DNA of 64,000 nt from Salegentibacter sp. Hel_I_6 (GCF_000745315.1 NZ_JQNQ01000001.1:2728001-2792000); one strand, 5' to 3'; shown: positions 28,001 to 35,976, numbered from the stretch's first letter. Translations and numbers: made by a program. Notes: generated by a model not told the origin, from the sequence alone.

Positions 28001-29655
28001 CTCATAGCAGTAGAGGCGCGCCCGTATTGATCTAAATATATCATTACAGCCTCATAACTTCGGTTAGTTTTGCAACTGGAATCTGTCGCACTTTGTTTGT
28101 AATAAATCTGGCTTTCCTCTATAAAACTCCAGCGTATATTTTGAGTTGAAAAATCATCATCCTCACTATTCCCTGGGGTATTATCTACATCATAAATTAG
28201 TGTAGGCGCTAATAATGTTACGCTGGTGGGAGTGAAACTATCTATTAAAAACGGACTGCTTCCGGTTAGTTCGCTGTTAGCCGGTGGGGTATTGGTATAC
28301 GTAGCTAAAAAACTTTGTGTTAATACTTCCTCTATGAATTGTATAAAATCTGGATTTACTCCTAAGTCTGTAGCATCATCGAAATCATTATTTAAGATAA
28401 AATCGAAATCTCCCTCATAAGTTCCATTACCTCCGTTTTCCTCAATCAGTTCAAACCTAAACCTCAACCGGGTATTTTGAGCTAATGTAATTCCCGATAA
28501 ATCTATAGTGATGAGGTCGTTTTCTGCATTTAAAGTCAAAAGTTCATAACCTAAAAGTTTACCTTCTAAGTTCCGGGTGTATAAAGAAAGGTTGTAATCT
28601 ATCTTTAAACGCTGCCCGAATTTATCAAGCATATTATATCCTTCCAGGTAATTCCCGTAGGCAAGTCGGTTGCCTATAATATCCATTGCCTTGGCTTTCC
28701 TTGGCACGTTATCGTATAATCGGAATAATTCATTTTCATCCAGTACCCGGTAAATCTTGGAGTTGGAAAACTTATAGCTCTGGGTTTCAAAATCTCCCCA
28801 AAGTTGATCTTTCTTATTGAAAGTTTCTACTACATAGCATACATTGGAATTCGTTTCTTTAAAAACCAACATTATATCTGTAACGCGTTTGCTCCCGGTA
28901 TTAAACCTTAAATCTACTGCGCTGAAAATGTTTTGCATTCCTTTATTCTCAAAGGTCTGTTGATCTAATTGAAACTTATTGGGGGAAAATGCCGCAGTAG
29001 TAAACGGACTTAATGCGCTCATTTCACCATCTAAATAACGATAAGCATAAGCAAAACATAAAAACTTGTCATTCAAATTACTATCATCACCCTGACTGGC
29101 ATAGGTTAAATTTATTCCCGGTGCCTGTAATGGTGGTTTCTTGATCACCGAAATATCATCTTCCTCAAACCCATCTAAACCATATCGTTTAGCACGTTCA
29201 ATATTAATTATTCTTGGTTGCTCATTATCATCGGTCCATCCTAATAAATCTTCTCCAGGCTGGCCGCTAATCATTTTAACTACACCGGTAATTAATTTAT
29301 CTGTTTTGAAATTAAGTAAGGTTTTCCCGTCTACCCGGGAAGCTTCTAATAGCATTGTAGAACTCTGACTTTTATCATCATACTCCGCAACAAAATCTAC
29401 TTCATCTGCAGTAACGAAATAATAAATAAGTTGGTTTGAGTTATCGGAAAATGTTCCGATACACTTTGCATTGGTAAAAGAGTGGTTTGTTTTTTGCTCG
29501 TTACCCAAAGTGTTTTCTATGGCTCCTACGTCGCTACCTTCAGATTTTGAAACCTGGATATTAAGTGCATCTACAAACTGGCCGTCCGGAATAATCCTTT
29601 CATCCAGATCCATATTCATCTTTCCCTGAAGGAATGTTCTTTTAATCTCGCTCAT
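25033..29655 (-). CDS. Giant phage-structural-like protein with C-terminal VWA-type motif
   Basis: At 1540 residues this is the largest gene in the window. The N-terminus, FLQGKMNMDLDERIIPDGQF followed by VDALNIQVSKSEGSDVGAIEN, resembles the start of tail/stabilisation proteins of marine and crAss-like podoviruses. The body (about 60-1150) is beta-rich, with segments such as YRYLDGEMSALSPFTTAAF and DTDLLLFQEDKISRVLYGKE near 985 and 1000 that recall the same group. Near residue 1352, IYIYFDSSGSMNTTLAPLQ is a von Willebrand A-type MIDAS motif (DxSGS). There is no signal peptide or membrane segment. The phage relation is inferred from pattern; the VWA addition is not something I know from phage tails. 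Confidence 0.55.
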   Translation of the reverse strand: MSEIKRTFLQGKMNMDLDERIIPDGQFVDALNIQVSKSEGSDVGAIENTLGNEQKTNHSFTNAKCIGTFSDNSNQLIYYFVTADEVDFVAEYDDKSQSSTMLLEASRVDGKTLLNFKTDKLITGVVKMISGQPGEDLLGWTDDNEQPRIINIERAKRYGLDGFEEDDISVIKKPPLQAPGINLTYASQGDDSNLNDKFLCFAYAYRYLDGEMSALSPFTTAAFSPNKFQLDQQTFENKGMQNIFSAVDLRFNTGSKRVTDIMLVFKETNSNVCYVVETFNKKDQLWGDFETQSYKFSNSKIYRVLDENELFRLYDNVPRKAKAMDIIGNRLAYGNYLEGYNMLDKFGQRLKIDYNLSLYTRNLEGKLLGYELLTLNAENDLITIDLSGITLAQNTRLRFRFELIEENGGNGTYEGDFDFILNNDFDDATDLGVNPDFIQFIEEVLTQSFLATYTNTPPANSELTGSSPFLIDSFTPTSVTLLAPTLIYDVDNTPGNSEDDDFSTQNIRWSFIEESQIYYKQSATDSSCKTNRSYEAVMIYLDQYGRASTAMSSPYNTLYIPQENSIYQNKIRVNVNHTPPDWAKYFRFALKQNKREYQIIYATIFYEDGLFRWVKLDGANKDKVSEGATLLVKSDLGGPVEEVVKVRVLEIKSQETNFLSDNLDENEQEIKEEAGIYMKIKPSGFDMNYVGDTFVNIPEQYDRSDSRARINLGPFGKTNADGIYEDYPVVSGSQIDIWVRSYGRDPEQLFEKSYTATESYDNFQLWFEAEVGSFDNKVNSYEFFRNSNGELYLNLVSFQHGTFINRTKIRGYINFRFTEGITVFETEPEDALSDIYYEGNQTFEILNQSSHTGNIQEQTTEQPAIIELDFFNCYALGNGVESYRYKDALNSKYLDINTRPTAKSESEYREIRRYADITYSEPYVESLGVNGLNNFNLAKANYKDDVVKKYGAIQHLIARDTDLLLFQEDKISRVLYGKELVVSPDGNSNLANIEQVLGTQVMYAGEHGVSRNPESIAMEGTRVYFTDAKRNQVCRLATDGITVISSYGLTSHFRNMFSESMNKAKIGAYDPYNGKYTLGSNTQTIYNPFVGITCEQSIRKQNFSGTFRAEIDFGISTGEVGVNIVTDSEITVNLIWGNQVFEVTTDGIDSLFFDKTTLLPRTAELVVEAVEPANFEIGGNCAILDEITVISVIRSNVQDAGDILTNRYKWLLDDYPGPYKYYREPFPEDGGLAVYNIEQGDEGVGYIPKTGSKILLESFKGYGDTGSFGADDVLGYLVSDTLYTENDIDELVAAAEMSSPEPENTGGGEVINKVTFDFLRPNSEQYLYLIWDYSSLSININTHIYIYFDSSGSMNTTLAPLQEMRDTILKDALLPLYENDEAAYNEKVTVISNSSERTFQYLNFTNNQPPEGNVISLVFQDEAHNQGNYHGLGGQWTINDPRTNNYNTDLSQFRSRLNSFPSNYYRGVLFQVATPDAGGQHTNFKPLMQAVENGDGQYSGVNGLSDRNEVAFNYDVTPGAGTAYYKDLIVTTLRNMGFNL

Positions 29656-29683
29656 TTCATTAATAAATTTTGCACTTCTTTTT

Positions 29684-30082
29684 TTATTTAAAGTAGTACG
29701 GGTGCGTTTCTAATATTTTATTGAGTATTCCTTTGTGGGTAGGATAAAAACCCCGGAAAACGTCTACAATTAAGTTTCCTTTGTCTTTATCAAACTGAAA
29801 AACTAATAGGCTTTTTTTGCCTTTAAGTTTAATATCTCCGTAGAAAACATTATCCTTAACCGGTCGTAAACCCGTTAGCTGTCTGCCCCATTTTGTTTTT
29901 TCTCTAAGGTGTAACCAGTAAAGAATTCCCGATGCCTGGGAATAGCCCCTGTCTTTAGAGAATTTAATCTTTTCGGTAAGTAGGTTATTAAGGTTTTCGG
30001 GGTGTTGTTCGTAGTGTAGAACAGTTTCTAATACTTTGGAAACTGTAAATAAGTGCCGTTTAAATTCTGCGTTGCCGTCCAT
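29684..30082 (-). CDS. Small protein, paralogue of the gene at 24599 (copy A)
   Basis: The 132-residue protein has EFKRHLFTVSKVLETVLHYE at the start, REKTKWGRQLTGLRP in the middle and GKKSLLVFQFDKDKGNLIVD with GFYPTHKG and HPYYFK at the end, matching the other copy throughout. It lies 6 bp after the HTH gene and 28 bp before the giant gene. The function is unknown. Two copies either side of one large gene suggest local duplication or insertion of the large gene next to one copy with later duplication. Confidence 0.65.
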   Translation of the reverse strand: MDGNAEFKRHLFTVSKVLETVLHYEQHPENLNNLLTEKIKFSKDRGYSQASGILYWLHLREKTKWGRQLTGLRPVKDNVFYGDIKLKGKKSLLVFQFDKDKGNLIVDVFRGFYPTHKGILNKILETHPYYFK

Positions 30083-30088
30083 ACCGAG

Positions 30089-30367
30089 TTACTTTAGAGG
30101 GGTTAATACATTCTCTATTTCACTGCGTTTAAAGTATACACGGCCATTAATACCGAAGGGTGTAATTGTGCCTTTATTCGCCCAGGCGTGTAAAGTGCTG
30201 AGGTTGACTTTTAGGAGAGCTGCGGTTTCTTTCCTGGATAAATATTCTTCTGGTGTCTTCGGTTGAAAATCTTTCTTAAGTTCTTCAAGTTGAATTTTGA
30301 CCCCTGCTAATATTTGTTCCTGAAGTTGTTGAGGGGTAATTTGGATAAACTGTATATTTCCTTCCAT
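30089..30367 (-). CDS. Helix-turn-helix protein, excisionase-like
   Basis: The 92-residue protein ends with EEYLSRKETAALLKVNLSTL then HAWANKGTITPFG and RVYFKRSEIENVL, a MerR/excisionase-type winged HTH. An N-terminal helix (QLQEQILAGVKIQLEELKKD) precedes it. The element 2 protein at 49631-49918 is the same in layout and clearly homologous. Such proteins direct excision and control the following genes. It lies downstream of RteC-like and integrase genes and starts the phage-like operon. Confidence 0.75.
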   Translation of the reverse strand: MEGNIQFIQITPQQLQEQILAGVKIQLEELKKDFQPKTPEEYLSRKETAALLKVNLSTLHAWANKGTITPFGINGRVYFKRSEIENVLTPLK

Positions 30368-30448
30368 TGTAAATTGATTTTAATTACAATGGCTAAATAA
30401 CTTATATAGTTGAACGCGAATGGGGTACTACCTTTCTGCTACCCTGAT

Positions 30449-31324
30449 TTACTTTCGTTGCGAGTTGTTTAAATTCCTCTCTTCTCTATTTTCGTTGTAG
30501 GTTTCTAACGCATCCTTTAGACAAATCAAGAATTTCGCTACCTCTCCTCCGTTTTCTGCTCTAGTAGTGATATTCTGTAGGCCTTTAGTTTCTTTTAATG
30601 GGAAATTAAAGAAGGCCGCAAACCTTTGAAAAATAATCTTCTGATTTAATCCTTCTAATTTTCCGGACTCTATAAGTGCTTTAATAAGTTCGGCAAGTTC
30701 AACGTTATTGCCTTTCCATCTTACCGGCTGAATATCGCCAATGGTATTAATTTGATTTCCGGTAAATTCGTTGAGGAAATATTTGTTTTCCTGCTCCGTT
30801 ATTTCTTTACCTCTTTTCCTGAAATACTTTTGTATATAATCTTTTTTCTTATGTCGACTATTCTCAAACTTGGTTCTTATTTTCGAAAAAACAAATTCCC
30901 CACTTGTTGAGTCTATACTATTCAGTATTTCAAAATAATTGTAACTAACAAAGTCGGTTAAATCTTCATTATCTGCAATTAATACTCTTTCCTTGGTCCT
31001 TGGTATCCGATCGTAAAACATATAGTCCTGCTTCAATAAATCATCTAAATCTAAATCCGGGTTTCTGTCTTTCTTTCGTAAATACCTCAACCTTTCCTCT
31101 AAGGTTTCCTTATAGACATTTAGAGGGCAATCAGTCCAGTATAAATTATCCTCATTACTTTGAATAAAAAGATTATCAAGGCTCTTAATAATTTTATGTG
31201 CTAAGTCCTTAAAATTTCCTGAAGGATCTTCTTTGCTCTTAAAACCATCCATAGGGGAAAGGCTAATGTATTCCTGCAAAAGACTAGCTGTGTGTAAATA
31301 AATTGCTTGTGATGATTCAGCCAT
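30449..31324 (-). CDS. RteC-like protein
   Basis: The 291-residue protein has, near residues 210-260, VELAELIKALIESGKLEGLN and IIFQRFAAFFNFPL, the C-terminal pattern of RteC, a regulator of excision in Bacteroides conjugative elements. The N-terminal two thirds are charged and helical. The element 2 counterpart at 50022 has the same C-terminal block. It starts 8 bp after the 106-residue gene and belongs to the integrase operon. The role as an excision regulator is inferred from the family. Confidence 0.65.
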   Translation of the reverse strand: MAESSQAIYLHTASLLQEYISLSPMDGFKSKEDPSGNFKDLAHKIIKSLDNLFIQSNEDNLYWTDCPLNVYKETLEERLRYLRKKDRNPDLDLDDLLKQDYMFYDRIPRTKERVLIADNEDLTDFVSYNYFEILNSIDSTSGEFVFSKIRTKFENSRHKKKDYIQKYFRKRGKEITEQENKYFLNEFTGNQINTIGDIQPVRWKGNNVELAELIKALIESGKLEGLNQKIIFQRFAAFFNFPLKETKGLQNITTRAENGGEVAKFLICLKDALETYNENREERNLNNSQRK

Positions 31325-31332
31325 ATTAAATG

Positions 31333-31653
31333 TTATTTCTCTAAACTTTTAATTATAGAATTAATCTTAGTCTGGTTTATAATTTCACAGGTCCATTCAG
31401 AATAAATTAATTTAGTTGCTTTCAATAATTCAAGGTTTAAATCTGAAACGGCTGTAAAAATTTCTGTTAGATCCTCTTTCAATGGTTCCGAGGTTATACC
31501 TAAAATTTTAAAGGCTATTTCTATTCCTTGACAATTTTCCTTAATAGATATGCTATGATCTGAATTATCATTCTGTAATCTTTCTAAAATTAGAGCATCG
31601 TTTATAGAATTTAGAATGCTTCTTTCTGTGGTAGTGAGGTTGTTAAAATTCAT
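31333..31653 (-). CDS. Small helical protein, function unknown
   Basis: The 106 residues (MNFNNLTTTERSILNSINDA at the start, then acidic and leucine-rich helices) show no recognised motif. It lies tightly between the integrase (17 bp) and the RteC-like gene (8 bp), so it is translated from the same transcript. Element 2 has no counterpart in this position. Confidence 0.55.
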   Translation of the reverse strand: MNFNNLTTTERSILNSINDALILERLQNDNSDHSISIKENCQGIEIAFKILGITSEPLKEDLTEIFTAVSDLNLELLKATKLIYSEWTCEIINQTKINSIIKSLEK

Positions 31654-31670
31654 TGGGGGATGTTTTAAAT

Positions 31671-32984
31671 TTATTGATTAGCCGCGTTTTTAATAACTTT
31701 CATTTCCGGCTCTTTATCCTGGTTAATGGTCTCATAGAATTTCATAAACATATCTGCGTTTTCATCTTTATCCTCTCTCTGGTTTATATATTCCAGAAAC
31801 ATACTTTCTTTTGAATGTCCGGTAATATTTATAAGTACTGCAGTTGGTATTTTTTTATAATAATTGGTTGCAAATGATCTTCTGAAAGTGTGTGAAATGA
31901 TTAGTTCGTGTTTAGGGTAAAAGTCAAGTTTCTTCCTTTTGGTTTTTTTATCAAACTTTTTCCCCTCAATTAACTCATCTATTTCAGCAAGTTCGCACAC
32001 TTTTTTTATGTGAATATTTAGTTTTTGAGTGCTAATAGGATATGGGAAATTATTTTCTAAAATATCAACTACATGAGGGTTTATAACCCCAACTGTAACG
32101 AACTTTCCTGTTTTCTGCTGCTCAATATCTATATAAATCCGGCCTTTTTTAAATCTCAAATGGTCAGGGGTGATCTTTAATAAATCTCCGGCTCTCTGTC
32201 CTATTTCACAACCAATTAAAAGCCATTTACGTGCGTTTTCCTGTGCTTTCGTTTCAAGGGTGGCCGTTCGTATTTGTTCTAATTCTTTAAAAGAAAGAGT
32301 AACTATAAACCTATCTTCATTACGTTCTTTGAACCCTTCTATTTTATGGCAATAGGGATTTATTTTAATTTCCTGTTCCTCGGCATCCAAACAAACTGTT
32401 TTTAGATTATCTAGCTGTTTACCGGAATAGTTCACAGAATAGTTTTCGGTATTCATTAACCAGGTAGTAAACTTATTTACGAAAGGTTTATTAATATCCT
32501 GGAAGTGAATTTTTTTCTTAATCTTCTTTTCGTAAGTCTGCATTAGGCTTTTAAATGATTTATAACCTAATACCCTGCGGTTTGATAGTCCTACTTTATC
32601 TTTACCTTTTATTTTCCGAGTGTTAGCATTATCAATAATATATTGAATGTGATTTACTAAAAGGCTGTTGTCTGTTTTTTTTACCCGGTCAAAACATTGG
32701 TTAATTTTTTCCTTCACCCAGTTTATGTCAATCAGCTGTCCTTTTGAATTAGCTTTATTTACCTCATCATAAATATAACTCTCCAACTTGTTTAACTGAA
32801 TGAAAGTAACTTTGTTTTCTGTAGTATTCTGTTTGGGTTTATTGGTGGTCTTGCTCCAGTCTTTAGGTTTAATTGTAAATCCGCTGGAGGTCTCTATGAA
32901 GTTACCGCGGCCAGTAGATAGGTAAATGTAAATTGTTACGTTGTTATTTCCTTTTCCGCGTATACGGTACTTAATTGTTGCCAT
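31671..32984 (-). CDS. Tyrosine integrase of element 1
   Basis: The 437-residue recombinase has an N-terminal arm-binding domain (RGNFIETSSGFTIKPKDWSK), a core-binding domain and a catalytic domain with IGCEIGQRAGDLLKI (Arg), LIISHTFRRSFATNYYK (His-x-x-Arg), NITGHSKESMFLEYI (His and nucleophile Tyr). All catalytic residues are present. It lies beside the right end of its element, as usual. The promoter overlaps one arm-type site, so integrase binding could limit its own expression. It is homologous to the element 2 integrase. Confidence 0.92.
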   Translation of the reverse strand: MATIKYRIRGKGNNNVTIYIYLSTGRGNFIETSSGFTIKPKDWSKTTNKPKQNTTENKVTFIQLNKLESYIYDEVNKANSKGQLIDINWVKEKINQCFDRVKKTDNSLLVNHIQYIIDNANTRKIKGKDKVGLSNRRVLGYKSFKSLMQTYEKKIKKKIHFQDINKPFVNKFTTWLMNTENYSVNYSGKQLDNLKTVCLDAEEQEIKINPYCHKIEGFKERNEDRFIVTLSFKELEQIRTATLETKAQENARKWLLIGCEIGQRAGDLLKITPDHLRFKKGRIYIDIEQQKTGKFVTVGVINPHVVDILENNFPYPISTQKLNIHIKKVCELAEIDELIEGKKFDKKTKRKKLDFYPKHELIISHTFRRSFATNYYKKIPTAVLINITGHSKESMFLEYINQREDKDENADMFMKFYETINQDKEPEMKVIKNAANQ

Positions 32985-33011
32985 AATTTGAAGTTGAACA
33001 TTTGAACAGTA

Positions 33012-33042
33012 CTAAAGTAATTTAAAAAAATCAGTTTCCAAA
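33012..33042 (-). promoter_or_regulatory. Promoter of the element 1 integrase operon
   Basis: On the minus strand, TTTG (33042-33039), 19 bp and TACTTTAG (33019-33012) form a flavobacterial promoter about 28 bp upstream of the integrase ATG. The -33 box lies inside the repeated motif at 33035-33053. Confidence 0.6.
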
Positions 33043-33053
33043 CATCTTCCAAA
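33035..33053. other. Candidate arm-type integrase site, element 1 right
   Basis: An exact copy of TTTCCAAACATCTTCCAAA from 21220. A third half-motif, AACATTTTCC, follows. It overlaps the integrase promoter. Confidence 0.55.
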
Positions 33054-33194
33054 CATTTTCCATACCGTATACGATTTTATACAATTAAAGGCATTTATCG
33101 AAACCCTTTATAAACCCTTATTAATAGTTGGTTTATGGGTATGAGTTGAGATTTTATAGGTGTTGTGAAAATGATAAGATATGAGGGTTTCTAT

Positions 33195-33235
33195 TCCCGT
33201 CCCGAGTACTTAAAGCCTTGTTAATCATCTGATTT
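33195..33235 (+). other. Central att site between elements 1 and 2
   Basis: This copy shares 19 bp with the tRNA-Leu end (33195-33213). From 33197 it shares 32 bp, then 6 of the next 7, with the site at 52479. It is therefore the right end of element 1 and the left end of element 2. It is not a functional tRNA, because the sequence upstream of it has no T-arm. Confidence 0.85.
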
Positions 33236-33248
33236 TCAAGGCTTTTTT
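33212..33248 (+). terminator. Terminator at the left end of element 2
   Basis: AAAGCCTTG (33212-33220) pairs with CAAGGCTTT (33237-33245), followed by six T. The matching chromosomal site at 52494 has a decayed second arm, so element 2 carries the better terminator for a tRNA joined to it. Confidence 0.75.
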
Positions 33249-33265
33249 GTTTTTGAACATTGTAT

Positions 33266-33292
33266 TTGTACGCTAAATTGTACGCAAAATGT
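33266..33292. other. Candidate arm-type integrase sites, element 2 left
   Basis: TTGTACGC occurs twice, 12 bp apart, and the second copy extends to TTGTACGCAAAATGT. The same 15-mer is at 52317-52331, near the other end of element 2. Confidence 0.55.
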
Positions 33293-33428
33293 TAAAAAAT
33301 ACCAGATTCACTATTTTAACTTTCTCCTGTAAGATTTTTCTGATATTATTATTAAATCAGTCCAACATAATTTGTTTTAATTTTTCTACTCACAAAAACT
33401 CATAAATAACATTAAATAATAACTAAGC

Positions 33429-33453
33429 GTTCGTGTGGCCGGAACGGCCGAAC
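33429..33453. repeat. GC-rich nested hairpin at the transposase-distal end
   Basis: GTTC pairs with GAAC, and inside it GGCCG pairs with CGGCC around a GAA loop. A second palindrome, TTGACCTAAGGTCAA, lies at 33581-33595. The stretch from 33249 to 33702 holds no gene. IS91 termini often contain such palindromes. Confidence 0.5.
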
Positions 33454-33702
33454 ATGAACGCCCTGTTGACTAAACCGGTTCTTTGCCGGTCAGCCATATA
33501 TGGGGATTAGTCTGTTTTTAGGAGGTAGTATTTGTCGGATAGTAAACCTAGCCTCTATGCAAGATATCGGCTTTTGGCTATTGACCTAAGGTCAAGCTGC
33601 TTTTTACTATGGTTTTTCCCTGGTACTTATAGGATTTAATACAATTTTGATCGTTTTGAGCCATAGGTTTCCTGTTACGCCCGGAAGGATCGTTTTTCAT
33701 AC

Positions 33703-34827
33703 TTATTTATTTGATTGTTTTCTTAGTTTTTCCATCCAGTATCCTGGTGGGCCTCGCGGGGTAAAGGTAGTAAGGGTCACCAATTTTCCTTTCTTGCATA
33801 CCGGGCACAGGCGGTGTTGAAGTGGTTTACGCTCTGTGAGTTGTACTCGTCCCAGGCTTTTCTGTAGCTGGGTAAGGGTGATTTTTTTATGATAGGAACT
33901 CAAGATTCCATAATGCCGTATGCGAACAAATCCTTTGGGAAGTATGTGAAGCGCGAACCGCCTGATGAATTCTGCATCGGATAAACGCAACAAGGATTTT
34001 CTTCCCCCGTGGCGGTAGTCCTTTACAGCAAATATAACGCTTTCATTATCCAGGTTTTTAATTCTGTGGTTACTGATGGCGATCTTGTGGGTATAGCGGC
34101 CGAGGTATTCCACCACCTGGGCGGCACCTAAAAATGGGCGTTTGCAATAAACTACCCAATCATTTTTAAAAAGGCTTTCGTAGAAGTCTTTGGATTGCGG
34201 TTCCAGTTCCTTGCGAAGGGAAGCCACAAAACGAGCCCTAAAAACGGTGCTCATAGCCTTAACCGGGAACAGGTATTTACCTTTGCTTTTTGCAGATTTC
34301 CATTGACCGCTTTGAGCAATACCACCCCCGGGAACAATACAGTGCAGGTGTGGGTGTAAAGAAAGGTTTTGCCCCCAGGTGTGCAGGATGGCGATCATCC
34401 CCGGTTTGGCACCCAGGAATTTATGGTTCGATGAAAAACCCTGAACCACCTGCCAGGCTAATTTGAAGAGTAGGCCATACATTTTTTTAGGTTCGTACAG
34501 GCATAGGCGGTTGAGCGCTGATGGCAATGTGAAGACCACGTGGAAGTAAGGCACGTTTAGGAGTTCTTCTTCCCGTGCCCGGATCCATTCCTCCTTTTTA
34601 TGTCCCTGGCACTTGGGACAATGGCGGTTCCGGCAACTATTATAACTAAGATGGAGCCTATGGCAGGAAGGGTTGTTACAGCGGTCGATATGGCCACCCA
34701 GGGCAGCAGTGCGGCATTTACGCAAGGCGTGCAGGGTTCTTGCCTGCCAGCTGTTGTAACAGTATTTGGATAAAGATTCCGTGTTCCTTTCCAGTACCTG
34801 GGCCACCTCGTGAGCAGCAGGTTTCAC
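33703..34827 (-). CDS. IS91-family transposase (HUH, Y2-like)
   Basis: The 374-residue transposase has a zinc-binding N-terminus (HIDRCNNPSCHRLHLSYNSC and RNRHCPKCQGHKKEEW), the metal-binding HUH motif in LHPHLHCIVPGGG near residue 160, and EYLGRYTHKIAISNHRI, which holds the catalytic tyrosine. It moves by rolling-circle transposition, cutting single strands. The start is GTG at 34827 with AAGGAG 5 bp upstream, overlapping the end of the recombinase gene, so the two are coupled. The gene looks intact. Confidence 0.9.
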   Translation of the reverse strand: MKPAAHEVAQVLERNTESLSKYCYNSWQARTLHALRKCRTAALGGHIDRCNNPSCHRLHLSYNSCRNRHCPKCQGHKKEEWIRAREEELLNVPYFHVVFTLPSALNRLCLYEPKKMYGLLFKLAWQVVQGFSSNHKFLGAKPGMIAILHTWGQNLSLHPHLHCIVPGGGIAQSGQWKSAKSKGKYLFPVKAMSTVFRARFVASLRKELEPQSKDFYESLFKNDWVVYCKRPFLGAAQVVEYLGRYTHKIAISNHRIKNLDNESVIFAVKDYRHGGRKSLLRLSDAEFIRRFALHILPKGFVRIRHYGILSSYHKKITLTQLQKSLGRVQLTERKPLQHRLCPVCKKGKLVTLTTFTPRGPPGYWMEKLRKQSNK

Positions 34828-34829
34828 GA

Positions 34830-35731
34830 CTACTCCTTGTAGAGCCGATCAAGCGGACTGAACGGCTTCTGCCTACCGAGTTGTGCCACGTGAAGGTAGG
34901 GTGAGCGTGGTTTGGATATCTGCGTGTCCCAGTAAATCTTTGACACTGATAATATCCAATCCCATCTCCAAAAGGTGGGTGGCATAACTGTGCCGAAGGC
35001 TATGGGTAGTGATATCTTTCTGGATCCCGCTGTGTTTACGGGCTTCCCGAACGATCCATTGCACCCCCATGGCAGATAACTGGGCTGGATCACCTTTCCT
35101 GTCGTTGCCATTAAAACACCAGGTGGTAGGATGGTCTGCAGCGATATATTTTTTTAGGCCACGGATTTGCATCTGGGATAAAGGAACATAGCGGTCTTTT
35201 CTGCCTTTGCCCTGGCGGATGTGAAGCATCTTACGATCAAAATCCAGATCTTTGAGTTGCAAGCCACGAAGTTCGAAGCAGCGAAGGCCGCAGCCATAAA
35301 GCATTGCCAGTACCAACCGGTGTTTGAGAAGTTTGGGAGTTTTAAGCAGTTGTTTAATCTCGCTACGGCTTAACACCACCGGGAGTTTGTGGGGCCGTTC
35401 AATGGAAGGTAGCATGACCCGCATCGCTTTCATCCCGGAGATTCGATAGGCATAGCGAAGACCATAGACCGTATGCTTAAAGAAACTGTCCGATGGTGTT
35501 TTGTGCTGGGATTTTAGAAGGTGCAAGTAGTCCAAAACCTGTTCTTCATCGAGGTCCAGGGGACTACATTTAAAATGGAGGGACATATGCGCAAGGCAGC
35601 GGGCATAGTTGGTAAGGGTACTTTGGCTTTTGCCGGCGAGTGCTACGGAACGCTTTAATTTACGGTACAGCTGATCAAACTCGGGTACAGAATTACAGGC
35701 CCTTTCAATGAGGGTACTACTTTTTTTTCAT
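34830..35731 (-). pseudogene. Tyrosine recombinase of the IS91 element, two frameshifts
   Basis: The clean frame 34873-35586 gives residues of a phage-type integrase with MLYGCGLRCFELRGL (Arg), THSLRHSYATHLLE and VKDLLGHADIQTT. Two breaks are visible. Near the start, ATG at 35731 is followed by eight A; one A fewer would join MKKKSSTLIERACNSVPEF to the frame, which runs without stop from there. Near the end, the frame turns off at CACCCTACC; with one C fewer the reading is QTTLTYLHVAQLGRQKPF, which restores the catalytic tyrosine, and it then ends at 34830. As it stands the protein lacks that tyrosine. Both breaks are in short homopolymers, so programmed slippage or sequencing error are possible. 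Confidence 0.75.
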
Positions 35732-35757
35732 AACTTTCAATGAATTAATTACACAAT

Positions 35758-35809
35758 ACCTAAAGGTAGTGAATAGTGATTTAGCGATCTCTTGAAGCTA
35801 CCTTTAGGT
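35758..35809. repeat. 12-bp perfect inverted repeat
   Basis: ACCTAAAGGTAG (35758-35769) and CTACCTTTAGGT (35798-35809) are exact complements 28 bp apart, just upstream of the recombinase gene. It may be the other terminus of the IS91 element. Confidence 0.6.
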
Positions 35810-35976
35810 TTAGTTCAACATCGTATTACCACAAATAGTGAAGAATAACATCAAATAATATAATTTCTCGGGAATCTATTTTATAAAGGCTAAATTTTAA
35901 AATACTTATATTTTTTCGAGTATTGCGATCGATAATAGCAATTTTAAAATGATGATATTATTACTTTTTAATCTTT

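Larger units (their letters stand above)
21148..33213. mobile_element. Integrative element 1 (phage-derived, about 12 kb)
   Basis: The segment lies between the tRNA-Leu end and its exact 19-bp copy. It carries a tyrosine integrase beside the right end, RteC-like and HTH proteins, a putative Rep, a phage-structural-like 1540-residue protein and lipoprotein/membrane cargo at the left. A 19-bp motif, TTTCCAAACATCTTCCAAA, occurs near both ends in the same orientation. There are no capsid, terminase or lysis genes, so it cannot be a complete phage. It may be a satellite, a degenerate prophage or an integrative element that has taken up a phage gene. Confidence 0.8.
33429..35809 (-). mobile_element. 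IS91-family element with accessory recombinase (limits approximate)
   Basis: A transposase with a zinc finger and HUH motif is preceded by a tyrosine recombinase gene, a pairing known for IS91-like elements. The ends are uncertain because this family has no terminal inverted repeats. A nested GC-rich hairpin (33429-33453) and a 12-bp inverted repeat (35758-35769 with 35798-35809) are the best candidates for the two termini. Base composition of the two genes is visibly richer in GC than the surroundings, a sign of separate origin. Confidence 0.6.

Noticed and set aside
33195..33235. A second tRNA-Leu gene at the central repeat
   Set aside because: Only the last 14 nt of the tRNA are present; there is no T-arm, anticodon or D-arm upstream. 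It is an att site.
33391..35869. Similar AT-rich stretches at about 33391 and 35831 as target-site duplications of the IS91 element
   Set aside because: The likeness is partial and in low-complexity sequence, and IS91 elements do not make target duplications.
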